From: Eremophila alpestris peregrina
Taxonomy: Eukaryota > Chordata > Aves > Passeriformes > Alaudidae
Assembly: GCA_009792885.1 (NCBI GenBank)
Contig: WMCF01000154.1
Location: 460,229-524,228 of the forward strand
Direction: 5' to 3'
Length of the DNA stretch: 64,000 nucleotides
Shown piece by piece: positions 40,501 to 50,478 of this stretch. The position numbers and the translations under genes were made by a program. The first letter of the stretch is position 1, and every line of letters starts with the position of its first letter. A model generated the notes under the pieces. That model made no database searches. It saw only the letters and a program-made list of their open reading frames with translations, and was not told where the DNA came from.

Positions 40501-43500
40501 TTAGAAGGTGAATTTGGGGCTTTCTTTGTGCTTCACAAGGGCTGTAGCTTTGTAGAATTAATCTCCAAAAGAAGTGCAGTTCATGAGCTCTTCAGCAGAA
40601 CAAGATTTGCACCATTCCAGTGCCGAATAAGATCCAAAATTAGACATATGTTAGAGAAGAAGAAACACCATCTCTTCCCATGTTTAACAGAAAAGTGGTG
40701 CTCTCACTGTTCTTTGTCATATCAGGAAGCTTCAATTCTTCCTTTCTGCAAAAGCACTTAGAATCTAAAAAGCAATAGCAGAAAGGCTTTCTCTGCCAAA
40801 TGCTTGGCACTGACCATCAGAGACACTTCAGGGACACAGGTTTGCCCTCATATCTCAACTGCAGGAAAATGGGGGTACATGGCAGAGTGAAAGATATCCC
40901 TGTGAAATGCCTTCCCTGAAAGCATTTCTTCAGTGCAGTAAAGCACTGCAAAATTGAATCATTGTCCTGCTGCCTTTTGATGTTTGATATTTTCTTACCT
41001 GGGCCTGCTATGACTTTCACACCTCCTTCTCCCATGGGCATGATCCTGGTGTCAGACACTGTTGAAGAACAAAGGGAACTTTAGCAACAGAAGGTAACTG
41101 CAGAGCTTGCTTCTTCCAGTAGGGTTAAATCCTCTAGTCTTTGACAGTTTTGTTATGAAAACACCCTTTTGGACTCTCAGTAAAGGAGCATCTTTACTGC
41201 TGTGCTCTTGTCACAGTCTGTGACACAGGTTCTGAGCAAAACAGTAGAAAGCAGCACATGGTTTTCATCTAATCTCTGCCTTTGTTGACATTTGAAATCA
41301 ATATGTTTTTATTATCTTCCTATCTGAACAGCAAGAGAGTGATAGACCAGCTTAGACCCCCAAACTTAATTATAGACTGAAGGGCTCTGGTCCATCACCT
41401 TTTCTTTGATTCCAGGTGTTTGGCAGTTGGCAGTGTTTTCCTCATCAAGGTGTGATCCTCCTTCCTGTGCCCTTCACACAGAAACAAAACCAGGATTTTT
41501 AGAGCCCCCATTTGGTTCTGTATCTGTGCCATGGAACTACAGGAATGAAGATCCAGCCTGCATCTCTCTCCTTGGAGGAGGCAAGAAATGGCTGTGGAGA
41601 CAGTGTTCACCAAGGAAATACTTCCTGAACACAGGTTACCCCAGTGATCTTTTTCTGATTTTTTTTTTCCTGAGGAAGGCACTGTATTTGCCTGTTCTGT
41701 TTCTTACCTTTTTCATAAGTCACGTTGTGTAAAAGACTGGTAAAATCTTCATTGATCAGCACAGGTTCTGGGAGGTTGATGGATCGAAATGGGCTGCCCT
41801 GGAGAGGTGTTGGCACTGTCTGTGACCCGTGGTCATCCTTCTGTGCTCTCCTGCACAAACACAAAGAATGAGCTGGTTGCAAAGTCTGAGTGCTACAGGT
41901 GAAGCTCCTACACTACATTTGTGGCCAACACTGTCAGAAATAGGCCAGCTCTAGCAGAGACCAGGAAAGGAGCTGGCTTTGATGGATTTGGCAGTTCCTG
42001 AACAATGTTCTGGAAATAACTCTATAGGAGAAGGTTATTTCAGATCTATTCTTTTGCAGAGCATATTTCATCTAATTAAATAGCTTAATTAGCTGAGGGG
42101 CTAGCCTAGATTTGCAAGGTGTTTGCATCAAGGCAGCTGTATAGACTCAAGATCAAAACTCTGTTTTCAGAAGGAGGCTAATTAGGACCAAGCTGGACAA
42201 CCATCTGCTTCATCACAGCAGCAGTGTGCAAACATTCTCTGACTCTGCTCAGAGGAGTAAAGACTGGTGACAGGAAAGCAGAGCATCATCAGGAGCCCAT
42301 GGAGTCCTGCAAGCTTGGAAGGGGAAATTGCAATGCTGTTGTCTGAATGGTGGAGGCTTCTGACTTCCAACAGCCCCAGCATGCCTTTAATGGGTCTCTG
42401 TTCTCCAGGGAGCTGCTGGGGGCTGTTTTGCTGCTGGAATCACAGTGAGATGTTAGCAGTTTTCTTCTGTCTTTGCTCTGTGGGGTGTGTGTCTAAAATC
42501 CTGGGGTGAACTGAAGCATTTCTCATAATAAACAGGGTTGATACACGTGTCCAGCCAGGAAAAAAATTAAGAAATAATGCTCTACAGAAAGGAACAAAAT
42601 GGACAGCACTGCTAATTAGCATTTCTCAGCACTCTGGAGCCCTTACTTAGCTTTCATTTTCCGTGATTCTCGCCGCTTCTCTTGCTGCAGCTGCTCAATT
42701 TTCTGTTGCATTTCCTCCTGCTTGGCACTGATTTCTTCAATCATTGACTTTGCATCGCTGAGCTCCTCCTGAGAAAACAGGCAAAAGCACAGCATGGCCA
42801 GGGTGCCCATCAGCCTGACGTGGCACAGCTCTGGATGCTGGCTGGTGTGCAGCACAGGAACTCCAGGCTGCTGTGGGGAGTGGCTCTGGGATTACACACT
42901 GCTCCTTTGCAGGTCCAGGATGTGCCAGGCACAACGTGGTGATCCTTAATTCTATAGGCAACTCACCCAAGCCAGTGTGGTGCCACATGACCAAGGCACT
43001 GGTGGGAGATGAGGCTCAGGGCTTCATCCAGCACCAGTTGAAAGCACTGGGAGGACTCCTGCCCTTAGTGGGCACATTTCCCTCTGCAGTTTTCCAGCAT
43101 GTGTATTCACATGTTGCACTTGGGTCAGGTATAAGCTTTTGCCAATCAGGCCATGGATCTGCCCTTTTAGCCTGGTTTCCCAAGGAATTGAGGCCCTCCA
43201 TATCCTCCCTGTCCCTCCTCCCTCAAACAGTTTCAGTCAAGCCTTACTCAGATGTAGAGCTCTGATGCACGAAGTTCCTGCAGGTTTTAGGAACATGAGC
43301 AGCAGGATTGAGGAGAAATACTAAAGAGTTTCATGTAAACCAAAGGGAACTCAGTGTTTGAGTCATGTTTGGGCATGAGGCAGAGGGAGAACAGCCTTTG
43401 CCCCTTCTGCTGCTTGCATAATTAATTTTAAATCCCCTTTTCCCCCTTAGCATGGGTAACCCTGTGTCTGGTTGCTCTGAGCCATAACCCACATGCCCTT

Positions 43501-46500
43501 GTCCTTTTTGTTGTCTCCCTGGCTTGTCTGGCACCAAGGGCTCCTTTTGCCTGGTGTCATCTGTCTCCCTGTCACAGGGCTTTTCCAGTAAGCAGCCCTT
43601 TGTAACTTCACAAGGTATTATTGACTCAGCAAAACCCCATGGGGAAAATTTGCAATAAAAACAATGAAAGAGTTCCTCTGCCTGCCTCGTCATCCAGTTT
43701 CTGCATGGAGATGCTGGCTGGTCTAACATGTACATCAAACCTTCTTGCCAGGCTGTCTCTCCAGCCCTTTGTCTTTATCCTCTTGGGCCAGATCAAGCCA
43801 GGCAGCACTTCCTCCCAGCCATGTGGAAATGCCACTTCAAAAGGCTTTAGGCTTTTGTGTTAATTTGCTGCTCCCCAGCAGCTTTGGTTCCTGCAGGAAA
43901 TGCAGGAGACTGACCAGGGAGAGGTGTGGGACAGTGGCCCAGCAGTAGCCTATGAACAGGCCATAAACCCATGGCATGTGCAGCCCAGAGCAAGGGCTGC
44001 TTGTGCCCAGGTGACTCCCAGCACTGCCTCATGGCCAGTCAAGAAGGCTAAATAGGCCAGAGGATGAATTACTTTGGAGTTGGAGCAGTCAGGGGAGACC
44101 CAAAGGCAGCACCCCAGGGGTATCCCAAGCTGCCTGCTCCTTTTCTTTGCAAGCAGGAAGTACTGATGGAGGCAGGGGAATGCTTCCCCCTGCCACACAA
44201 GCTCAGGTGGAATGCATGCAGCCTCCCCACAGGTGCCAACTCCTACCTTGAATGTGTTGAGGGAGTTCTTCATCTCAGCCACCTTCTCTTCCATGGCACA
44301 GCGGCAGCTCTTGACCTTCTCTTCCAGGGCATACTCCCCATGCTGGATCCGTGACAGCTCCTGCATTGCTTCTGTGAAACCCGCCTTCAGCTCAGAGGCC
44401 AGTGCCTGCAACTACAGCAACCACACACACGGTGGGCTCAGTCCCTCCTCCCAGCTCAGGTGTTTGTGTCCCCGAGGGTAACAAAGTGTAACCCATCCTG
44501 TAGGTGCTGTCCTCTTTCTCCTCCTCCTTTCATGGCTGGGAAACGGGGAGAGGTTTGGCCCCTGCTGCAGCCTCAGTACAGAGTAGGAGGTGTTTGTCTT
44601 GGGCAATCAATGTGCCCCCTTTTTTCTTTAGACTTTTTTTTTAACTTTTTTTGAGTTTTTCCAGGCTCCCTGGCAGTTTGCAGCCTGTCAGCCCGTAGTA
44701 GGAGAGGACAGCCTGAAACATGCCAAGAAGGTTTGCAGTAACAGCAGCCAGATTATTAATCTCCAAAGCAGCTGAGCCATCAAGAACGTGTCTGGTTTTG
44801 AGCAAGTCCTCCTCCCACACGTGGGGCTGGTACTCTCCCCACACAACGTGTGATCCCTCACTCTCCAAGGGCTCTGGAGAAGCCCTGTCCTTTGCCACAG
44901 GCCCTTTCCATGGAAGGAGGCAGCTCTAACCTGTACTGGGGAGGGAACAGGAGGTTTTCCCCTGGCATACAGTGACGCTGTGCCCACTCTCTCTATTCCC
45001 TGTCCCTAGAGGCCCTGGTGCTGCTGGAAGAGCTCACCACCTAAGCTGGAGGCAGCCAGTGACAGCGGGGTGAAGCAGGAGATGGACTGGGCCAAGCCAG
45101 GCTGGCAGAGCAAGCAGACAAGGCAGGCGTGGAGGTGAGCAGTGAGGGGGATGGCAGAGAGCTGAGCAGGGAACACCCTCCTGGGAGCAGAGCCTGGGAC
45201 TCAGTCCCACTGCTGTGAGGAGGTGCTCGTCCTGCCTGCACACAGCCCGCAGCGAGGTCGCGGCTCAAGGCGCTTCGGCACAGAGGATTTTTACCTTTAC
45301 AACAGAAATTCGGCCTAACATCTGGTTCTAAACTGAGTCCAGAGCGGGAGCACTGGCGGTAAGCGGAGAGCCACCCCGGGAACTCAGGCGCTTGAGTCCT
45401 GCAAATGGAGCAGAGATGGCTTCCGATACCTCAGGGCAAGGCATGCAGCAGCCTCCTCTGGTGGAGACCGGCAGCGTCTCACCGAGGATGTGTGCCTGCC
45501 ATCCCTGCCCCGGCCCCACAGCCCCGCTCTGGCCTGGCTGGACACACACCCCAGAGTGCCTGGGCAGGAGGAGCGGGGCTGGCAGGAACCACAGGCACTG
45601 GGACAGTGCACAGGGGAGCAGCAGCCTGAGGACATCTTCCCTCATCAGGATGGCAACCCTGAGTCCCCAAAGCCAGCTGGAGCTCCAGACTCCTGGCTCA
45701 ACCCTTTCCCCCAGCCCTCCTGGGCACAGTGAGCTGTGAATGTAGCTGAAGGGTTGGAGGGGCTGCTTAGGGCAGACAGTGACCACTTCTGGTACCTCAG
45801 CCCAGATGGTCGTGGCATCATCAGACATCCTAATGTATGTGCCTGGAGAAGTGGGAGGGAGGGTTTTAAAGTAATGTGACTGTGCAAAATGGTAATATTC
45901 CCATCCCTGCTCACTTGACACACTTCCCCCCCCTGAGCTGATGTGGCCAAGGCACAGTCTGTCTGCCAGCCTGCATCATACCCTGCCCTCCAAGTGAAAA
46001 GGGTTGATTTGTTACATCTGTCCCTTCCAACTGGGATATGCTGTTCCATTCTGTGCTATTCATTTTAGAGATCTCCCTCAGGATGGAGATATCACAGCCC
46101 CAAGTCTTGCTAGCAGTGGAGCAGTCCTGGAGCTGGCCCTGGAGATAACATGGTCTGGGGAGAATAAGCTGAAAATGAAATGTTTCTGCCCACAAGCCTG
46201 GCCATCTCCTCCTCAGATGGTTCCAGAAAGGGGGTAAACTGCACAGATCCTTTGAACAGTATAGGGATGGGAATCATTGCTGATCTTGAGGTTTCAGAGT
46301 AAGAAACTGCAAGGCATCAGCAAAAATGGACCACTGCAGAGACTTTGGTGTCCATGGGCACTGAAACACTCTAAGAAAGCAGAGGTCAGCCAACCAAAGG
46401 GAAGATTTGGATTAGAGGCTGGACAAAATATCCTCTGCTGCATCTAAGAGCAGACAATGACCTGTTATTTTGGGATTCAGTGTTGGCCAATCTCTGCTTT

Positions 46501-49500
46501 TGTGGTGACAGTGCTAGCTTGGTTTCTTTGTGTGTCCATCTCAGTGCCCCAGAGCCCAGCCTGAGTCTGTCCTGCCCCATATATCCTTCCTCAGCCCCAT
46601 GCAGTGGCTGTTTCAGACACTGAAATGCATCCTTGTGTTGCTGCTTGAGGGATGAATGCAGCCAGAAACACCAACCAGCCACAGAGCTTGTAGGATGGAA
46701 CAAGAAGTGCTGAAACCCTGAGCAGGTGAGGGTCAGCACAGAGAGGAAAGACATTCTTGTTGCATTTTGGATGCAGGGTTGATCTAAAATCAAATGAAGT
46801 GGTACAGGAACAGCATGTTACCTTTAAACTCTTGCCAAGCATGGTGTAGCTATGGATTTTAGTTTGAGCTCATTTCTAAAAGCAAGCTGTAGAAAACCAT
46901 CCTTTAAATCCCTTAAGCTGTTAAAACAGATGGAAGCCACTGAAGTATCAGGCCCTGCCCATGTCTTGGCCAAGTGCCTACAGGACCAGAGAGGGACTTC
47001 ACAGATTTGCGACCCTCTGGAAAGTCAAGTCAGCTCTGGGTTTCTAAACTTTGTGAGTGCAACACATACCAAAAAAAAAGACAGATTTTGAAATACAGCA
47101 ACAGTTAAACTGTGACAAGGGAGATCTCAAATAGTCTGGATTTCCACTCCAGGAGTATGTTTCCTCTCTCAGATTACAGTTCCATATTGAACCAGAGCAG
47201 GGATTAAAGTGCTTAAAACTGTTGCATTTCCTGCAAGACTGGAAATGCATAGGAAACATCACTGTGGAAAGGCTGAAACTGCATCTTACAGGACAGATAC
47301 TCCCTGGTCTGTGGTAACAGACAACCTTAACAGCATCTGTGGGAAAATGTTAGCCCAAAGACAGGGCACAGAGCTCAGGAAGAACTGATCACCAGGGTTT
47401 CCAAGCTTCTGGCTGGGAGGCCAGACAAAGACATACAGACTCAACACTGGCTGCTCTGGATTATCAGGCAAGGAGCACCTCATTGTGTGAGGAGCTGGGA
47501 GGGTGCCAGGATAACCCAAAGCCCCACAGAAGACACCCCTGCCCCATGTCAGTCAACCAGATCCTTGCTCCTGGGACAGTTCATCAGGTTTGCTTGAAAG
47601 CTCATCAAAGCTCAGTCATGAAATCTTCCCCCCCAGCCCAGTGAATTGACATTCTCTAATTGGTGCTAATGATGTCAGTTACTTAATTAGCTCACAAATC
47701 ACCTGGCTAAATACAACTGGTTGTGAGCAGAGAAATTTTACTGAAAGATCTTTTAAGATGAGGCCAAAGATGTGTGATATTTATTCATGCAGTGTGCACA
47801 TTTTGGTTGCCATGTTCCTTGTAAATGCCTACATTTTTCCTTCAACTTAATTTAGCTTTTTTAACTACTGTTTATATGGTAGTAACTCTTTAAACTGTTG
47901 GAGTTATTTAGGGCATTTTGCTCATCTTTACCTGGGAAATCTGTGTTGCAGGGGTACTCACAGGCACACTTTCAGTCCCTCCTGTGGGAATAAAGAACTT
48001 CAGTCAATTAAAATGACTTATAATGGCTGCTATAAATAACTGGAACAGAGGCTTTGCAGTCCCTCTTGAGGAACAAATCTGTTTTAAAGGACTCAAGTCT
48101 CACTTTAGGAGGTCTGAACACTGTATCGTTTGTAAACTGCAATTATAAAATAGGAATGACTCACCTAAATTCAGGTGTTAAATTCACCTGATTTGCTGTC
48201 CTGTGTCTGGCCAGAGTTGACCCAAGGAAGTGAGAAAGCTTCTATGTTCAATTAGGACTAAATTGCTCCCTGTGAAGTTTAGTTTTGTGTCCTAAGGCAT
48301 TACTGATCTGTTTCTCTACTGAAACAGTCAATTTTAACCTTTATTATATCTGTACATATTTCTGTTATCTCCACAAAAGGCAAAATATCTGTATATTTTA
48401 AGTTATATTTTGTCACAATGCAGTCCAAGCAGTGATCATGTCTTTTCTAACCTCCCAAAATTACAACCTTTTCATTGGTTTCCTCATTTATGGTAATCCC
48501 CCTTGATCTTGTACAACTTAACACTGCTGAAACAGACTTAGCTGATGGATATTCTGTCTGTTTTGCAGAACTATTTTGGACACTGCAGAGACATTAGGCA
48601 TTAATCCTAGAATCAGGGAATCATTTGAGTTGGAAGGGACCTTTTTAAGGTCATGGAGCCCAACTGTCTTGTGCAGAAACCTTCAGTTGTCCAGAGGAAA
48701 CAGCACTGGTTGTGCTGCCACTGCACTTGGAGGCAATTGCAGTGGTCATGGTGTTATTCCCTCTGTCAGGGAGGATAACCTGGATCCCTGAGATCCCTGA
48801 GATGGATCTCCCTCCCAGAAAACACCATGCTCCTCTGTTCCTCATCTGGATTGCCTCCCCTTGGGAATGCCACTTCATGAGATGGGTTTTCTCTTGCCTC
48901 CAAGGACTTCCCTCACTCATCTCTGCTGCTAAGTCACAGACTGTGCCCAGCTCCAGGGGAAGCCAAGCTCCTTCTTTCCATGCTGCCTGCAGATGCTTGG
49001 TGTTTTTGCAGCCTGGGCCTTTAAGACCACAGAAATTCAGTCCTGCAGAGGCTGGAAATGCACACAGAGTGACTCACCACAGTCAGCCAGAGGAAAGTTG
49101 AAGCCTGGAAGTCAGAGCTATACAAGGCATAGCTCCATTCTGATTTCTTTACCCCTGAGGGGGAATGTGGGTTACCAGCAAGGGCACCTATGAAATGGCC
49201 CTGTTCTGGTCTCTAGGATTTGTCCTGATTCAGAGGAACTTGAGCAAATTCCCCAATGACTTGCAGAAGGGAGAGGCAGAGAGGGTGTGTGCTCCTCTCT
49301 GCCCATGTGCCACTTCCTGCCTGTGCCAGTGGCTCTCTCAGCTGTGGGGTTGAGTGGCTGGGGAATATCTGGGGAATATCCTCTTATGCTTCCTCCTAGG
49401 GAAAACAAGAAGCACAGGCTGATTGGGAGAAGTAACTGTGACTCCAAAACTGCCATCTGTTTGGGGTCAGAACTCATCAGCCAGCCTGCACCACATGCCA

Positions 49501-50024
49501 CATTTCAACTTTTAAATTACAGGTTGTTGTCAACTTCAGCTTTGGCCTTTCTGGTTCTTTTTTTTTCCAGATTTTCTCTGCAACCAGATGAATTAGGAAC
49601 CAACCTTTGGCCTGAAGCTTTGCCATGATGCCTGGAGCTGAGGCTGTGTGTACAGTGAGTACCTGAATCACAGAAACTGAGGCCAATGCTGGTTCTGTTG
49701 GGCTCTTGCTGTGGGATAGGAAGGACTGACTCAAAGAGAGCAGGAGGAGATGTTTCTGAATTAATAGAACCACACAAACCAGGTGCTGGGAGGACAAAGA
49801 GATGCTGCTTTTACAACATGGGTGGGTGTATTGAATGCTGAGCTCTGTGAAGGACTGGAGGTGTCAGGTAGAAGCATAGCACAGCAAGGAAGAGCCTCCT
49901 CAAATTTCCTGGCTGGTGGCCAAGCAGACAGGTCCTGTGAGGGCATGTTTCTCTCTTGCTGTCTTTCATCTGAGCAAGAAGTGAAATGAGAGGATGCTTT
50001 ACCTTCGTGTTTGTTTGTGTCCAT
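31460..50024 (-). CDS. ARHGEF33: ARHGEF33, DH-domain Rho guanine nucleotide exchange factor family protein (complete, 15 coding exons)
   Basis: Spliced CDS on the minus strand, 5' to 3': 50024-50003, 47981-47932, 44405-44247, 42768-42647, 41850-41708, 41058-40999, 40399-40184, 39581-39452, 38789-38657, 38191-38108, 37379-37296, 36653-36505, 35619-35461, 33935-33182, 31597-31460. That is 2403 bp, 800 residues plus stop, close to the human length. A coiled coil runs from about residue 25 to 118. A DH domain spans about 259-450, starting IALELLESERKYVINLSLIL. A long low-complexity tail follows, then a basic C-terminus ending FRSSFRKLFKKK. I see no PH domain after the DH domain. Exchange activity is inferred from the DH fold; substrate and role are little known. 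The start was chosen because MDTNKHEG spliced to the next exon aligns with the human N-terminus and the ATG has a strong context (gcagccATGG). Confidence 0.94.
31598..33181 (-). other. ARHGEF33 intron 14
   Basis: 1.6 kb. Contains a short CTG/CCG-type run near 33110-33125 and T-rich tracts; no other coding exon recognised. Confidence 0.6.
33182..33935 (-). CDS. ARHGEF33: ARHGEF33 coding exon 14
   Basis: 754 bp, the largest exon: HLMPQMKKPQPTVMENIQ..., conserved blocks RKHERPENIL and CSPASSESSLDICFLRPV, then SLKELPRSAEGVSTRLYSTR, ending FLE at donor gtaagg. If the donor is ignored the frame stops only five codons later (VRRLK), so a retained-intron product is possible. Confidence 0.93.
34690..35130 (+). 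mobile_element. CR1 LINE 3' fragment, sense
   Basis: Within ARHGEF33 intron 13. Hallmarks: gtctgttcagcctggaagag near 34758, ccaggggaggtttaggttgg near 34898, ggttcctcacccagagggtg, and tail ttggactcaatgattctt, ending tgtgattctgtga. Good CR1 3' end. Confidence 0.85.
35461..35619 (-). CDS. ARHGEF33: ARHGEF33 coding exon 13
   Basis: 159 bp: KSSLVKLYKGLTSQCTSQEV... to ...FPAAPSSGTTT. Start of the Ser/Pro-rich tail. Acceptor tccctcag, donor gtaagc. Confidence 0.92.
35685..35930 (-). mobile_element. CR1 LINE 3' fragment, antisense
   Basis: Begins aggatcacagaaaacaggac and continues through gcagtccctccccagcaatc and gaagcttcccttgaaatttg, the reverse-complement layout of a CR1 tail. It starts about 65 bp upstream of the ARHGEF33 exon 13 acceptor. 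Confidence 0.7.
36505..36653 (-). CDS. ARHGEF33: ARHGEF33 coding exon 12
   Basis: 149 bp: NVLKFTEQEHPDYYLLLVCV... to ...LIQKRKKLK. Last DH helices. Acceptor tgcctcag, donor gtaagc. Confidence 0.94.
37296..37379 (-). CDS. ARHGEF33: ARHGEF33 coding exon 11
   Basis: 84 bp, phase 0 both ends: VEEEIKSDLYILFFHIVQRI... to ...EYLIHLQ. It contains the conserved P-x-QR-type segment of the DH fold as HIVQRIPEY. Donor gtaggc. Confidence 0.94.
38108..38191 (-). CDS. ARHGEF33: ARHGEF33 coding exon 10
   Basis: 84 bp, phase 0 both ends: NNFLDYYVAYLRDLPECISL... to ...HVVILKE. DH domain. Donor gtaaac. Confidence 0.94.
38657..38789 (-). CDS. ARHGEF33: ARHGEF33 coding exon 9
   Basis: 133 bp: SFFPNSLRFLVQQHVDLLHA... 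to ...GILGDIFLKLTNDE. DH domain. Acceptor cccaccag, donor gtacat. Confidence 0.94.
39452..39581 (-). CDS. ARHGEF33: ARHGEF33 coding exon 8 (DH domain start)
   Basis: 130 bp: KRQNIALELLESERKYVINL..., the first conserved helix of the DH domain (CR1 region of the fold), ending KRSTKER. Donor gtattt. Confidence 0.94.
40184..40399 (-). CDS. ARHGEF33: ARHGEF33 coding exon 7
   Basis: 216 bp: GAALETDDSLKPSLATEG..., then WKQPKDTKEWGDEYISKEQP, ending NIICEPSLA. Linker upstream of the DH domain. Acceptor attgcag, donor gtaagg. Confidence 0.93.
40999..41058 (-). CDS. ARHGEF33: ARHGEF33 coding exon 6
   Basis: 60 bp: VSDTRIMPMGEGGVKVIAGP plus one base. Poorly conserved linker. Accepted because acceptor caacag, donor gtaaga and both phases fit exons 5 and 7. 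Confidence 0.85.
41708..41850 (-). CDS. ARHGEF33: ARHGEF33 coding exon 5
   Basis: 143 bp: KRAQKDDHGSQTVPTPLQ, then the conserved GSPFRSINLPEPVL block, ending TYEK. Linker between coiled coil and DH domain. Confidence 0.93.
42647..42768 (-). CDS. ARHGEF33: ARHGEF33 coding exon 4
   Basis: 122 bp: EELSDAKSMIEEISAKQEEM... to ...KRRESRKMKA plus two bases. Strong coiled coil rich in Glu, Gln and Lys. Acceptor ttttctcag, donor gtaagg. Confidence 0.94.
44247..44405 (-). CDS. ARHGEF33: ARHGEF33 coding exon 3
   Basis: 159 bp, phase 0 both ends: ALASELKAGFTEAMQELSRI... to ...MKNSLNTFK. Start of the coiled coil, near identical to human. Donor gtagga. Confidence 0.94.
44406..47931 (-). other. ARHGEF33 intron 2
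   Basis: 3.5 kb. GC-moderate sequence with several long but unrecognisable open frames (e.g. 45328-45921 minus). From about 47640 it becomes AT-rich with TAATTA-like sites. No other exon found. Confidence 0.55.
47932..47981 (-). CDS. ARHGEF33: ARHGEF33 coding exon 2
   Basis: 50 bp encoding GTESVPVSTPATQISQ after completing the split Gly. Acceptor ttcccacag, donor gtaaag. It resembles the human segment just before the coiled coil (MPVNNPSTQI) and phases correctly on both sides. Confidence 0.78.
48603..48700 (-). mobile_element. CR1 3' tail, antisense
   Basis: Contains cctagaatcagggaatcatt and ttggaagggacctttttaag, the reverse complement of the CR1 3' terminus. In ARHGEF33 intron 1. Confidence 0.75.
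50003..50024 (-). CDS. ARHGEF33: ARHGEF33 coding exon 1 (start codon)
   Basis: 22 coding bp: MDTNKHE plus one base, then donor gtaaag. Joining to 47981 completes a Gly codon. No in-frame upstream ATG is apparent near it; the frame extends upstream only through non-ATG codons. The assignment rests on phase and on resemblance to the human N-terminus. Confidence 0.72.
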
Positions 50025-50300
50025 GGCTGCTGTGGGGTCCTCAGGGACTCCTGTCCTCACTCTGGAGGGGTCTGGCTGGTCACTGGGGACATCCCATGGC
50101 TCAGAGCTGCCCACATGTGAGCTCTGGGCTGGGGCAGCTCATCTGAACCCTGAGTGCAGAAACATGCAGAAAGGGTTTATTGAGCAGAGCTGCTCCAAGT
50201 TCAGACAACAGAGAAAGGAGGAGGGATTTGAGAGAGAATGAAGCATCCTAAAGATCTGTTTGGGTTCACAGGGCCTCCACAGAGTGGATGCTGATACAAA

Positions 50301-50370
50301 TGCTTCCCTCCCAGCCCAAGGCCATTTGTGCTTCCATGGACCAAAAGGTTTTGAGGACAAGGTATTTGAG
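50301..50370. repeat. Left copy of a 70-bp duplication flanking the adapter
   Basis: Starts tgcttccctcccagcccaag and ends aggtatttgag, identical base for base to 50409-50478. The identity and the adapter between them indicate that one copy was assembled from an untrimmed mate-pair read. The true locus probably has one copy. Confidence 0.95.
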
Positions 50371-50408
50371 CTGTCTCTTATACACATCTAGATGTGTATA
50401 AGAGACAG
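50371..50408. other. Nextera mate-pair junction adapter (sequencing/assembly contaminant)
   Basis: A perfect 38-bp palindrome made of CTGTCTCTTATACACATCT followed by its reverse complement AGATGTGTATAAGAGACAG. These are the two 19-bp Tn5 mosaic ends as joined in Nextera mate-pair circularisation. The open frames across it give the well-known artefact peptides MCIRDS and SYTHLDVYKRQ. It is not genomic sequence. Confidence 0.98.
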
Positions 50409-50478
50409 TGCTTCCCTCCCAGCCCAAGGCCATTTGTGCTTCCATGGACCAAAAGGTTTTGAGGACAAGGTATTTGAG
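50409..50478. repeat. Right copy of a 70-bp duplication flanking the adapter
   Basis: Identical to 50301-50370. See the adapter entry: the 108 bp made of one copy plus adapter should be absent from the real genome. Confidence 0.95.

Noticed and set aside
45271..45345. Minus-strand donor-like site (aaag-gtaaaa) as the ARHGEF33 first coding exon
   Set aside because: The preceding sequence has an in-frame stop and no resemblance to the N-terminus; the 47932 and 50003 exons fit in phase.
45328..45921. 197-codon minus-strand open frame in ARHGEF33 intron 2
   Set aside because: Low-complexity composition, overlapping open frames on both strands, no family resemblance; explained by locally higher GC and few stop codons.
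50371..50408. 38-bp perfect palindrome as a natural hairpin, operator or transposon end
   Set aside because: It matches the joined Tn5 mosaic ends used in mate-pair libraries exactly and is flanked by identical 70-bp copies; a technical contaminant.
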